Positions 7,509-15,605 of a DNA stretch of 26,828 bases are shown here, piece after piece. The stretch is from JAEUMD01 sp050250815 (lineage in GTDB: Bacteria; Pseudomonadota; Alphaproteobacteria; Rhizobiales; Hyphomicrobiaceae). The notes under the pieces were generated by a model. It was not told the DNA's origin, did not search any database, and saw nothing but the letters and a program-made list of their open reading frames with translations. How positions within the stretch are numbered: the first letter of the stretch is position 1; each line of letters opens with the position of its first letter. The position numbers were made by a program, and so were the translations under genes. The DNA lies in the NCBI GenBank assembly GCA_050250815.1, contig JBFWNY010000046.1, forward strand, positions 1 through 26,828, read 5' to 3'.

Positions 7509-8117
7509 TCAGCCGACCTTGTAGTCTTTGAGCTCTCGAACGAGTTCCGACAGCCTTGTCGCCACCGCAAAGCCCGTTTCCACGGTTGCCTTCAGAGTGG
7601 CGCGGCCCTGGATGAGCTGGTTCAAGCGCTCCTGCTGCTCACCGAAGCCGAAGAACAGCTCCTCGGGCGCTTCGATCTCGCCGTCCTCGACCGCGCACAT
7701 CACGTCGAAGGAATTCTGCGAAGCAAGCACCAGCATGGAGGCGACGTCGTTGACGAGCTGATGGTAGAGGCGGCAGGCATCCGCATCGACGCGCGGCCCA
7801 TGCACACCGAACTTGAGCGGTGACGAACCCTGAGCGCCCTCGCCGGCAAACATGCGCGGGTTGCGCACGAACCGGCGGAAGATCTCAACGAGGCCCAAAC
7901 AGCAGGTTTCCAGATCGCGTAGCGCCGTTCCGGGCTTGCGGCGGGGCCGCGCCCTGTCCACCGTGCGGTCCTGCGCCGCCCAGTTGATCGTCGCGATCGA
8001 GGCAACCGCGCCCAGCGCGGCGATGGCCGGCAGCACGGCGGCGAACGGATCGGGCGCAAGGCGGCTGTCACCCTCCGGCAGGTCCGGTGGTCCGGTGAGC
8101 TTCTGCGTCGCCTTCAT
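7509..8117 (-). CDS. Conserved-looking hypothetical protein, one membrane segment
   Basis: A 202-residue protein, MKATQKLTGPPDLPEG at the start. Residues ~25-47 (AAVLPAIAALGAVASIATIN) could form one membrane helix. The rest is mainly alpha-helical, with DLETCCLGLVEIFRRFVRNP, GPRVDADACRLYHQLVNDVA and a C-terminal helix FAVATRLSELVRELKDYKVG. I do not recognise the family. It has codon use and GC like its neighbours and lies in the position where sdhB would usually follow sdhA, but it has no iron-sulfur cysteine clusters and is not SdhB. The start at ATG 8117 has only a weak ribosome-binding site; a TTG at 8165 would add 16 residues. Confidence 0.7.
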   Translation of the reverse strand: MKATQKLTGPPDLPEGDSRLAPDPFAAVLPAIAALGAVASIATINWAAQDRTVDRARPRRKPGTALRDLETCCLGLVEIFRRFVRNPRMFAGEGAQGSSPLKFGVHGPRVDADACRLYHQLVNDVASMLVLASQNSFDVMCAVEDGEIEAPEELFFGFGEQQERLNQLIQGRATLKATVETGFAVATRLSELVRELKDYKVG

Positions 8118-8313
8118 TGTCGAGTGAGCATCCCCGCGTCGGTTGTAGGGCGGGGACGACGACAACTTCTGGCCGTCCGGGCCGCGGGGCGGATGCTGCT
8201 ACAGGACGGCGGGCAAGCGCAAGGACGACCTCGCGTCCTCCAGCGCTACGTGCGGACCCCGAGGGGGCCGCTGCGCCGTTGCAACCCACCCCCGCGTTTT
8301 TAGACCCACAAGG

Positions 8314-10152
8314 TCAGTACACGCGTGCCTTGGGCTCGATGTAGCTCACCTCGTTGGTCATGGTGTGCGTATGCACCGGGCGGAAATCGAGCCGCACCGA
8401 CTTCTTCTCCATGTCGGCGAAAGCCAGCGTGTGCTTCATCCAGTTGGCGTCGTCGCGCTTGGGGTAGTCCTCGCGCGCATGCGCACCGCGGCTTTCCTTA
8501 CGGTTCTCCGCACCCGTCACCGTCACCGCCGCCTGGCAGATGAGGTTGTCGTATTCCAGCGTCTCGACGAGATCAGAGTTCCAGATCAGCGAACGGTCGG
8601 TAACGCGGATGTCGTCCGTTTCTTTCCAGATCTCGGCGATCTTCCGCATGCCCTCCTGCATCACCGGTCCGTCGCGGAAGACGGCGCAGTTGGCCTGCAT
8701 GACCTTCTGCATCCTGAGGCGCAATTCGGCGGTGGAACGGCCGCCGTCCGCATGACGGAAACGGTCGAGCCGCGACAGCGCCAGATCGACGGCGTCGGGA
8801 GGCAATTCACGCTGCCGCTCTTTTGGATCGACAACGTCCTGGCAGCGCAGGCCGGCGGCGCGACCGAACACGACAAGATCGATGAGCGAGTTGGACCCCA
8901 GCCGGTTGGCGCCGTGCACAGAGACGCAGGCCGCCTCGCCGATCGCCATCAGGCCCGGAACGATCTGGTCAGGGTTGCCGTCCTTCAGCGTGACGACCTC
9001 ACCGTGATAGTTCGTCGGGATGCCGCCCATGTTGTAGTGCACGGTCGGTATGACAGGAATCGGCTGACGGCGGAGATCGACGCCGGCGAAAATCTTGGCG
9101 CTCTCGGTAATGCCCGGCAGGCGCTCCGCCAGGATCTTGGGATCGAGATGGTCCAGATGCAGGTGGATGTGGTCGCCTTCCGGCCCGACGCCGCGGCCCT
9201 CGCGGATCTCCACCGTCATCGAGCGCGAGACGACGTCGCGTGAGGCGAGATCCTTGGCGTGCGGCGCATAGCGCTCCATGAAGCGCTCACCCTGCGCGTT
9301 GGTGAGATAGCCGCCCTCGCCGCGCGCACCTTCGGTGATGAGCACGCCGGCACCGTAGATGCCGGTCGGATGGAACTGCACGAACTCCATGTCCTGAAGC
9401 GGAAGGCCAGCGCGCAGCACCATGGCGTTGCCATCTCCCGTGCACGTGTGCGCCGACGTGCAGGAGAAGTAGGCGCGGCCATAGCCGCCAGTCGCCAGGA
9501 TCGTCTTCTTGGCGCGGAAGGCGTGGATCGTGCCGTCGTCGAGGCAGAGCGCCACGACGCCGCGGCAGGCGCCATCCGAATCCATCATAAGGTCGATGGC
9601 GAAGTACTCGATAAAGAACTCCGCCGAGTAGCGCAGCGACTGGCCATAAAGCGTGTGCAGCATCGCATGGCCGGTGCGGTCGGCCGCGGCGCACGTGCGC
9701 TGCGCGGGCGGCCCCTCGCCGAATTCCGTCGTCATGCCGCCGAACGGGCGCTGGTAGATCTTGCCGTCCTCGGTGCGCGAGAAGGGCACGCCGTAGTGCT
9801 CAAGTTCGTAGACGGCGTCGGGCGCGTGGCGGCACAGGTACTCGATCGCGTCCTGGTCGCCGAGCCAGTCGGAGCCCTTGACGGTGTCGTACATGTGCCA
9901 GCGCCAGTTGTCGGGACCCATGTTGCCCAGCGACGCGGCGACACCGCCCTGGGCCGCCACCGTATGCGAGCGCGTTGGAAACACCTTTGTCACGCAGGCC
10001 GTCTTGAGGCCCGCCTGAGCAGCGCCAAGCGTCGCCCTCAGACCCGCACCGCCTGCGCCGACCACGACAACATCGTAGGTGTGGTGGACGACGGGATAGG
10101 CCTTGCCGTTGACGGCGGGTGCGATGCCCGAACCGTTTGCCTTGGACGCCAT
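8314..10152 (-). CDS. sdhA: Succinate dehydrogenase flavoprotein subunit
   Basis: A 612-residue flavoprotein. N-terminal Rossmann motif VVVVGAGGAGLRA, then FPTRSHTVAAQGG, whose histidine (about residue 63) carries the covalent FAD. The active-site stretches FVQFHPTGIYGAG and ARGEGGYLTN are present, as are HGANRLGSNSL and the C-terminal DFRPVHTHT. SdhA oxidises succinate to fumarate and passes electrons through SdhB to ubiquinone at the inner membrane. ATG 10152 is preferred over a TTG three codons upstream, because the ATG lies 5 bases after the sdhD stop and gives the usual length. It is the last recognisable sdh gene: no sdhB follows. Confidence 0.97.
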   Translation of the reverse strand: MASKANGSGIAPAVNGKAYPVVHHTYDVVVVGAGGAGLRATLGAAQAGLKTACVTKVFPTRSHTVAAQGGVAASLGNMGPDNWRWHMYDTVKGSDWLGDQDAIEYLCRHAPDAVYELEHYGVPFSRTEDGKIYQRPFGGMTTEFGEGPPAQRTCAAADRTGHAMLHTLYGQSLRYSAEFFIEYFAIDLMMDSDGACRGVVALCLDDGTIHAFRAKKTILATGGYGRAYFSCTSAHTCTGDGNAMVLRAGLPLQDMEFVQFHPTGIYGAGVLITEGARGEGGYLTNAQGERFMERYAPHAKDLASRDVVSRSMTVEIREGRGVGPEGDHIHLHLDHLDPKILAERLPGITESAKIFAGVDLRRQPIPVIPTVHYNMGGIPTNYHGEVVTLKDGNPDQIVPGLMAIGEAACVSVHGANRLGSNSLIDLVVFGRAAGLRCQDVVDPKERQRELPPDAVDLALSRLDRFRHADGGRSTAELRLRMQKVMQANCAVFRDGPVMQEGMRKIAEIWKETDDIRVTDRSLIWNSDLVETLEYDNLICQAAVTVTGAENRKESRGAHAREDYPKRDDANWMKHTLAFADMEKKSVRLDFRPVHTHTMTNEVSYIEPKARVY

Positions 10153-10157
10153 GACGC

Positions 10158-10544
10158 TCAAGCTCCGAAGCTCAGTTTGAGAAGGGCCAGCACACAGGCG
10201 GCCGCGATCAGGATGGCGAAGAACGTGTTGAGCATCAGCAGCACCACCTTGGTGAACTCGCCGTGCACGTAATCTTCGATGATGACCTGCATCCCCAGGC
10301 GCATGTGGATCGCGCCTGAGATGGCGAGCAGCCCCAGCATCAGTCCGTTGATGGGATGGGCAAGCCGCGCCTTGACGGTGGCATGATCGGCGCCGACCAG
10401 CGAGACGATCAGCCAGACGAGGAAGATCGCGAGGAACAGGTTGGCGACCGCCGTCACCCGCTGCTTCCAGAAGTGATCGGCACCTTCCTTGGCCGAGCCC
10501 AGGGCGCGGACGTTCTTGAGCGGCGTCCTCATGCCGGTATTCAT
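10158..10544 (-). CDS. sdhD: Succinate dehydrogenase membrane anchor subunit
   Basis: A 128-residue protein with MNTGMRTPLKNVRALGSAKE and the motif GADHFWKQRVTAVANLFL, three membrane helices (~34-52, 66-84, 98-120) and HMRLGMQVIIEDYVHGE. The histidine in GAIHMRLGMQVIIEDYVH and the DY pair are typical of the SdhD helices that bind heme b and ubiquinone. GGGAGAG lies 7 bases before ATG 10544; an ATG 4 codons further in is possible. It sits 23 bases after sdhC and 5 bases before sdhA, so the three genes form one operon. Confidence 0.95.
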   Translation of the reverse strand: MNTGMRTPLKNVRALGSAKEGADHFWKQRVTAVANLFLAIFLVWLIVSLVGADHATVKARLAHPINGLMLGLLAISGAIHMRLGMQVIIEDYVHGEFTKVVLLMLNTFFAILIAAACVLALLKLSFGA

Positions 10545-10567
10545 GTTGGCTCTCCCGCCTGTTTGCG

Positions 10568-10975
10568 TCACATCGCCAGCACGACGGCCCAGATCAGCAG
10601 CGTCAGTGCCACCGAGGCCGCGAGCGATCCCCAGCTCATCAGATCGACCGTCTTGAGGTCGTAGCCGCGGCCGGTATCCCAGAGGAAGTGCCGAAGGCCA
10701 CCCATCATGTGCGCCATGAGCGCCCAGGTGTAGCCGAACAGCACGACGAGCCCCAGGAGGCTCCCGAACAGCCCGTTGACCCAATCGAAGTAGGCCGGAC
10801 CGGAAGCGGCCGCGACCAGCCACCACGCCAGCAGGATCGAGCCAAAATAGAGCGCCGCACCGGTAATGCGGTGCAGGATCGACGCTACCATGTTGATGAT
10901 CGGCGTGTAGATTTGGAGATGGGGAGACAAAGGGCGTGCGGCGGCGCCCGCACGGGCAGATCTTGCATCGGCCAT
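10568..10975 (-). CDS. sdhC: Succinate dehydrogenase cytochrome b556 subunit
   Basis: A 135-residue protein with the SdhC signature RPLSPHLQIYTPIINMVASI followed by LHRITGAALYFG, whose SxxHR residues line the ubiquinone site. The second signature HMMGGLRHFLWDTG provides the heme-ligating histidine. Three membrane helices are visible. With SdhD it anchors the catalytic subunits and reduces ubiquinone. GAGGACCCTCG precedes the ATG. First gene of sdhC-sdhD-sdhA. Confidence 0.96.
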   Translation of the reverse strand: MADARSARAGAAARPLSPHLQIYTPIINMVASILHRITGAALYFGSILLAWWLVAAASGPAYFDWVNGLFGSLLGLVVLFGYTWALMAHMMGGLRHFLWDTGRGYDLKTVDLMSWGSLAASVALTLLIWAVVLAM

Positions 10976-11165
10976 CGAGGGTCCTCGGCGCTGAGTTCGA
11001 AAACCCTTCTAGCGCGCCTGTTGCAGCGCGGCAATTCGCCGAATGACATAGGTGGAAGGGGTTGCAAGCCGACGCGGGGACGGCTCCAGTCGGGACCCTC
11101 TCATACGGGATGTGCCAGAGGCGGTGCGGCCATCCCCGGCCGTCGAGGTGCGGATCTCAGCCGCT

Positions 11166-12125
11166 CTAGTCGAGCGAGGCGATGATGGCGCGGCCCAAAG
11201 CAGCGCCGCTCTCGAAGGCATGCTCGCCCAGCCGGCCCAGGCACCAGTCGCCAGCGATGCCGACGTTGTGCTGGCTCGAGTAGATGTAGGATTCGCCCAG
11301 CGACTGGTCGACCAGTCCATGCCGCCAGAGGTGGGCCGTCATCTGGCTCGGCCGCACCGGCGGCAGCGACATGAGATGGCTGACCTCCGACCACAGCTCC
11401 TCGGCGATCACCTCGGGCTCGACGTCCTCCAGCTCCCGGCTCCATTTCGGCGAGGCATGCACGACGATGGTCTCGCCGCGACCGCTGCGGCCCGGTTTTG
11501 AGTTGTTACGCGAGATCCAGCGGATGACGTCGGACATGTCGGAAAACACGTCCTGCTCGGGAAGGGTGCGCTGCTCGAGCCGGACCATGAGCGACCAGCA
11601 CGGCGACATGCGCACGCGCTGCAACGGATCACCGACCTCGGCGATCGGTCCTAGCAGCAGTTGGGCTTCGGGAGCCGGAACGGTGACGGCGATGGCCGCG
11701 AAGGGACCGGCCGAGGTCTGGTCCTCGAACCAGACGTGCCAGGCTTTGTCGGTGCGGTTAATGGTATGCACCCGCCGCGAGGTGTGGATCCGCACGCTCT
11801 CGGCCAGCGGACGCACAATCGAAGACATGCCAGGGGTGCCGACATACCACGGCGTCATCTGCTCGCCGCCGGTATTGGGTTTCCAGCGCGCCGCATAGCC
11901 GGTGGCGCTCAGCTCATCCACATAGGCTTTGAACTGCGCCGACCGCGCTGTCAGGTATTGCGCCCCATGATCGAAGGCAATCGCGCCGATGCGCGCCGTC
12001 GCCATTCGTCCGCCGATGATCCGGTCGCGCTCGAAAAGCTCGACATAAGCGCCCGAGCGGCGCAGCACGCGCGCGCAAGCGAGCCCTGTCAGGCCTGCTC
12101 CGATCACGGCTATGCGCTTTGTCAC
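11166..12125 (-). CDS. Renalase-like NAD(P)/FAD-dependent oxidoreductase
   Basis: A 319-residue protein opening IAVIGAGLTGLACARVLRRS, a dinucleotide-binding Rossmann motif, then ELFERDRIIGGRMATAR and FDHGAQYLTARSAQFKAYVD. This order matches the amine-oxidase/renalase-like group (COG3380). The C-terminal GIAGDWCLGRLGEHAFESG is the second FAD-contacting segment. Renalases oxidise off-type NAD(P)H isomers, but the substrate of the bacterial group members varies, so only a flavoprotein oxidase role is claimed. The start is GTG 12125, directly before the Rossmann strand; the ribosome-binding site is poor. It lies between mesaconyl-CoA hydratase and sdhC on the same strand, with 329 and 190 bases of space, so it is probably its own transcription unit. 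Confidence 0.85.
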   Translation of the reverse strand: MTKRIAVIGAGLTGLACARVLRRSGAYVELFERDRIIGGRMATARIGAIAFDHGAQYLTARSAQFKAYVDELSATGYAARWKPNTGGEQMTPWYVGTPGMSSIVRPLAESVRIHTSRRVHTINRTDKAWHVWFEDQTSAGPFAAIAVTVPAPEAQLLLGPIAEVGDPLQRVRMSPCWSLMVRLEQRTLPEQDVFSDMSDVIRWISRNNSKPGRSGRGETIVVHASPKWSRELEDVEPEVIAEELWSEVSHLMSLPPVRPSQMTAHLWRHGLVDQSLGESYIYSSQHNVGIAGDWCLGRLGEHAFESGAALGRAIIASLD

Positions 12126-12454
12126 AGACGGTACCGACGGTCTCCCGCCGACCTTCTCGAAAGTTCAAAGTCTCGGATCTCGTTGCGGCGGCAGCAGGAC
12201 GGGGCGCAATGAATGCAACGCTGCAACTAATGCTGGACGTCGGATGAGCTGCCCGCAACACACGAATCACGTGCACGCAGCATCCACTAAACTCGATAGC
12301 AGTCGGTTGAGCGCGCTCAAAGTGGAAACGATGCGTGCGTAGCCGGCGTTTCGCACACATTTTCGTTGCTCGGCATCAGATTCCTTGAACAGACGATCCG
12401 TGTCTGGACGCGGAGCTTTTCCGGATGCGCTTGCGCCTCGACGATTGTCCGCCC
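12126..12454. other. Intergenic stretch upstream of the renalase-like gene
   Basis: About 330 bases with no gene. It holds a perfect 14-base palindrome TTGAGCGCGCTCAA (12307-12320), whose first half could act as a -35 on the minus strand with TATCGA 16 bases on; this is weak. A small hairpin CAGAC/GTCTG (12390-12406) lies ~50 bases past the mesaconyl-CoA hydratase stop but lacks a T-tract. Confidence 0.4.
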
Positions 12455-13513
12455 TCAGCGCGGCAGTACCAGCCACAGGTCGAGGTCGAGCATGACGCCT
12501 TCAGCGTAGGCCCCGTCTTCGCTCTTGTAAGGTGTGTCGGCGCAGGCCCGGTCCTTGACGGCGACGAGACGCGTCCTCAACGCGCCGATGTCGGAGCGGC
12601 CTGCGATCTCAGCCTTTTCCAGCACCTCGGACCAGGCATAGACGGTGTCGCCGGCAAAACATGGTGCGACGTGCCGGCCGGCGTTGATGGCGGCAACGTG
12701 GAAGGCATTGCCCAGGCCGTTGAATGACAGCGCGCGGGCGAGCGAGATCACAACACCGCCGTAGACGATGCGCTTGCCGAAACGGCCCCTGGCCTCCGTG
12801 TGCTGGTTGAAGTGCACCTTGGCGGTGTTCTGGTAAAGCCGCGTTGCGATCTGGTGCTCGGCCTCCTCCAGCGTCATGCCGTCGACGTGGTCGATTTTCT
12901 CTCCCGCGGCATAGTCGCCCCACAGATGCGGCGAACCGGCCAGGTCGAGATCGTAGGCGGCGCTGTCGATGCGCGGCACGCTGCCGCCGATGCCGGCAGG
13001 GTCAACACGGGCCGGCAGGTCAGGCACGACGGCCTCAGGTGCCGGGCTTGCCTTGTCGCGCTTCCTCACCATCACCCAGCGCGCATACTCGATGACAATC
13101 TCGTCGCGCTGGTTGCGGCCCGTCGAACGCACATAGACGGTTCCCGTCTCGCGATTGGAGTTCTCCTTGAGGCCGATTACCTCGGAGACCGTGGTGATCG
13201 TGTCGCCCGGAAATACGGGCTGCAGGAAGCGTCCCCCGGCATAGCCCAGGTTGGCGATGGCATTGAGGGAGATGTCCGGCACCGTCTTGCCGAACACGAC
13301 GTGGAAGGCGAGCAGGTCGTCGACGGGGGCCTGCGGATAGCCGATCGCGCGGGCGAAGGCGTCCGAGGACTGCACCGCAAAACGCGGACCGTAAAGGCCG
13401 GTGTAGAGTGCGACATCGCCCACCGTGATCGTGCGCGGTGTGGCGTGGCGGATGATCTGCCCCAGCTTGAAATCCTCGAAGTAGTTGCCGGGGTTCGTCT
13501 TGGTCGCCTGCAT
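12455..13513 (-). CDS. mch: Mesaconyl-CoA hydratase (beta-methylmalyl-CoA dehydratase), MaoC family
   Basis: A 352-residue double hot-dog protein starting MQATKTNPGNYFEDFKLGQI. It matches the Mch/MeaC pattern closely: HATPRTITVGDVALYTGLYG, VVFGKTVPDISLNAIANLGY, FPGDTI, EYARWVMVRKRD, then in the second half KIDHVDGMTLEEAEHQIATR, LYQNTAKVHFN and RIVYGGVVISLARALSFNGL. It interconverts mesaconyl-CoA and (2R,3S)-beta-methylmalyl-CoA in the ethylmalonyl-CoA pathway of acetate assimilation. ATG 13513 has GAGAGAAG upstream and fits homologues; the frame's longer TTG start does not. It follows the CitE-like gene by 79 bases on the same strand and the two probably form an operon. Confidence 0.92.
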   Translation of the reverse strand: MQATKTNPGNYFEDFKLGQIIRHATPRTITVGDVALYTGLYGPRFAVQSSDAFARAIGYPQAPVDDLLAFHVVFGKTVPDISLNAIANLGYAGGRFLQPVFPGDTITTVSEVIGLKENSNRETGTVYVRSTGRNQRDEIVIEYARWVMVRKRDKASPAPEAVVPDLPARVDPAGIGGSVPRIDSAAYDLDLAGSPHLWGDYAAGEKIDHVDGMTLEEAEHQIATRLYQNTAKVHFNQHTEARGRFGKRIVYGGVVISLARALSFNGLGNAFHVAAINAGRHVAPCFAGDTVYAWSEVLEKAEIAGRSDIGALRTRLVAVKDRACADTPYKSEDGAYAEGVMLDLDLWLVLPR

Positions 13514-13592
13514 GTCGTCGTCTTCTCTCAAAAATATTCCACGCTATCGATTGGCAGCCCGGCGGGTGCGCCGTTCACGCCAGCCGGCCCGC

Positions 13593-14480
13593 TCAAGCCA
13601 TCTCCAGCTCGGCAATGGCCTCGGCGATCGAAACGGTGCGTTGCGCCATCACCATGTGCAGGCGCTCCACCATTCGGCCCTCGACGGTGATGACGCCGAG
13701 CTTCTGGTTCTCCGGCTTGTCGAACTCGGCAATGATCTTGCGCGACCACGCCACCTCCGCCGCCGACGGCGAGAACGTTTCGTTTGCAATCGCGACCTGG
13801 CCTGGATGGATCAGCGTCTTGCCGTCCATTCCCAGTGTCCGGCCGTGCTCGGCCTCGGCGCGGAAACCCGCCTCGTCCTTGAAATCGTTGTAGACGCCAT
13901 CCAGCACGTCGAGGCCGTAGGCGCGCGCCGCAACGATCGACATCGACAGCCACGGCACGACGGCGAAGCGATCCTTGTAGGCGCGCGCGTGGCTTTCCTT
14001 CAGCAGATCGTTGGTTCCCATGACGAGGCACGTGAGGCGATGCTCGCGCTCGATGCCGGCCATGGCGATCTCGCGGACGTTGAGGATCGACATGGGCGTC
14101 TCCATCATCGCCCAGATCTTGGTCTTCTCAGGCGCATGCGCGGCGGTCAGCACCTTGGCCGCCGAGATGATGTCGCCGGGGCGGCCCACCTTGGGCACCA
14201 GGATCGCGTCGGGCGCCACCTTGGCGGCCGCGAACAGGTCCTCGGCTCCCCAAGGCGTCTCCAGCCCGTTGACGCGGATGATCAGCTCCCGCTTGCCGTA
14301 GCCGCCGCTGGCGACCGCCGCGCATACCTTCTCGCGGGCGGACACCTTGGCATCGGGGGCCACCGCGTCCTCCAGGTCGAGGATCAGCGCGTCGGCGGCA
14401 ATGGTCTTGGCCTTCTCGAGCGCGCGCTCGTTTGAGCCAGGCATGTAGAGAACGCTGCGGCGCGGACGGACGATCATCAT
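13593..14480 (-). CDS. CitE-like HpcH/HpaI family enzyme, probable (3S)-malyl-CoA thioesterase
   Basis: A 295-residue TIM-barrel protein beginning MMIVRPRRSVLYMPGSNERA, with ALILDLEDAVAPDAK (metal and CoA region), ELIIRVNGLETPWG, ILVPKVGRPGD, WAMMETPMSILN, LVMGTNDLLKE and GMDGKTLIHPGQV. These are the landmarks of the CitE/Mcl superfamily. The overall order is closer to Rhodobacter Mcl2, a (3S)-malyl-CoA thioesterase, than to the Mcl1 lyase, so a thioesterase releasing malate is preferred; a beta-methylmalyl-CoA or citramalyl-CoA lyase is the alternative. Being next to mesaconyl-CoA hydratase supports an ethylmalonyl-CoA pathway role. AAGAGG precedes two adjacent ATGs (14480 and 14477). Confidence 0.85.
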   Translation of the reverse strand: MMIVRPRRSVLYMPGSNERALEKAKTIAADALILDLEDAVAPDAKVSAREKVCAAVASGGYGKRELIIRVNGLETPWGAEDLFAAAKVAPDAILVPKVGRPGDIISAAKVLTAAHAPEKTKIWAMMETPMSILNVREIAMAGIEREHRLTCLVMGTNDLLKESHARAYKDRFAVVPWLSMSIVAARAYGLDVLDGVYNDFKDEAGFRAEAEHGRTLGMDGKTLIHPGQVAIANETFSPSAAEVAWSRKIIAEFDKPENQKLGVITVEGRMVERLHMVMAQRTVSIAEAIAELEMA

Positions 14481-14556
14481 CGGAGCCTCTTATGTCTAGG
14501 GAGCTCTTTGCGGGGGGCGTGTCGCGCGGGCCGACGCGCCGGAGGAGGCAGGCTAT

Positions 14557-14574
14557 ATTGCGGTGCACCGTAAT
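14557..14574. promoter_or_regulatory. Palindrome in the divergent CitE-like / pdxY promoter region
   Basis: ATTGCGGTGCACCGTAAT has a perfect 10-base core CGGTGCACCG and matching ATT/AAT flanks with one mismatched pair. It lies 77 bases upstream of the CitE-like start and 107 upstream of pdxY, overlapping GGCTATATTG, a TATATT-like -10. A regulator site is plausible; which protein binds is unknown. Confidence 0.4.
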
Positions 14575-14680
14575 CCGCCAACCCTGAAATACAAGCCCTC
14601 GAAGGTCGGGTATGCTCGCCCTGCCGCGCGCATCCTGCCCCCGATTTCGCATCCCTGCTCCACCCCCTTGACCCGTCCTC

Positions 14681-15520
14681 ATGGCCCGCATTCTCGCCGT
14701 CTCCTCCTATGTCGCCTGCGGTCATGTCGGCCTCGCCGCCATCGTGCCTGCCTTGCAGGCCTTCGGCCACGAGGTGGTCGCGGTGCCGACCGTCGTGCTG
14801 TCCAACCACTATGGCCATGCCCACGTGGGGGGCTCCCCCGTGGAGACGGATCGGCTTTCCTCTATGCTCAAGGCTCTGGCGGCGAACCGGATGTTGGATC
14901 GGATCGATGCCGTCATCACCGGTTTTCTGCCCAGTGCCGGCGCCGTCGCCGTCATTGCCGACGCTCTTGAATCAATCGGCACCGCGAACGCCGGCCTGCC
15001 CTATCTGTGCGATCCGGTGCTCGGCGACGATCCCGGCGGTCTCTACGTCTCCGAAGATGCGGCGGCGGCGATCCACGACCGCCTTGTGCCGCTCGCCAGC
15101 ATCGTGACGCCCAACCGGTTCGAACTCGAATGGCTGACCGGACTGCCGGTCGCAACGGCGCAGGAGGCGGATGCTGCCTCCAGCGCGATCGGCGCCGATA
15201 TGGTCGCTGCCACCTCGATACCAGCGGGTGAGGACATGATCGCCAACGTGCTCAGCACAAAGCGGGAGGCCCAAGCGTTTGCCTCCCCTCGCCTTGCGGG
15301 AGTGCCACACGGCACCGGTGACCTGTTCGCCGCGCTTCTGCTCGGCCACCGGCTCAACGGCGCCCCCTGCTCCCAGGCCGTGGCGCGGGCTTCCGCTGGG
15401 GTCGAGACCGTGATCGCCGGCAGCCTAGGAGCACCCGAGCTGCGGCTCGTGGAATCGCTTGCCCGCGCGGTGGCCTGCGCTCCCGCCGCCGCTCGGCCGG
15501 TTCGGCGCTCCCCAGATTGA
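14681..15520 (+). CDS. pdxY: Pyridoxal kinase PdxY/PdxK family
   Basis: A 279-residue ribokinase-fold protein starting MARILAVSSYVACGHVGLAA, with the PdxY-type VVLSNHYGHAHVGG segment that binds pyridoxal, YLCDPVLGDDPGGLYV, IVTPNRFELEWLTG and the catalytic HGTGDLFAALLLGH, where the aspartate of GTGD is the general base. It phosphorylates pyridoxal to pyridoxal 5'-phosphate in the salvage pathway. The C-terminus ends in a short alanine- and arginine-rich tail of no clear role. It is divergent from the CitE-like gene and starts a plus-strand group with carbonic anhydrase 85 bases downstream. The ribosome-binding site is weak. Confidence 0.9.
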   Translation: MARILAVSSYVACGHVGLAAIVPALQAFGHEVVAVPTVVLSNHYGHAHVGGSPVETDRLSSMLKALAANRMLDRIDAVITGFLPSAGAVAVIADALESIGTANAGLPYLCDPVLGDDPGGLYVSEDAAAAIHDRLVPLASIVTPNRFELEWLTGLPVATAQEADAASSAIGADMVAATSIPAGEDMIANVLSTKREAQAFASPRLAGVPHGTGDLFAALLLGHRLNGAPCSQAVARASAGVETVIAGSLGAPELRLVESLARAVACAPAAARPVRRSPD

Positions 15521-15605
15521 CCCGACGACCCGAACCCCGTGCTCGACAGCAAACCTAGCCTCGTCTATCGATCAGCAGATATCAACGAGAGGCCATCCAA
15601 AGCCC

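Noticed and set aside
8222..8239. Hairpin AGGACG/CGTCCT, about 75 bases after sdhA, as a terminator.
   Set aside because: It is only 6 pairs and lacks a T-tract on either strand.
10153..10161. TTG 10161 as the sdhA start.
   Set aside because: It overlaps the sdhD stop and lacks advantage over ATG 10152, which fits the homologue start.
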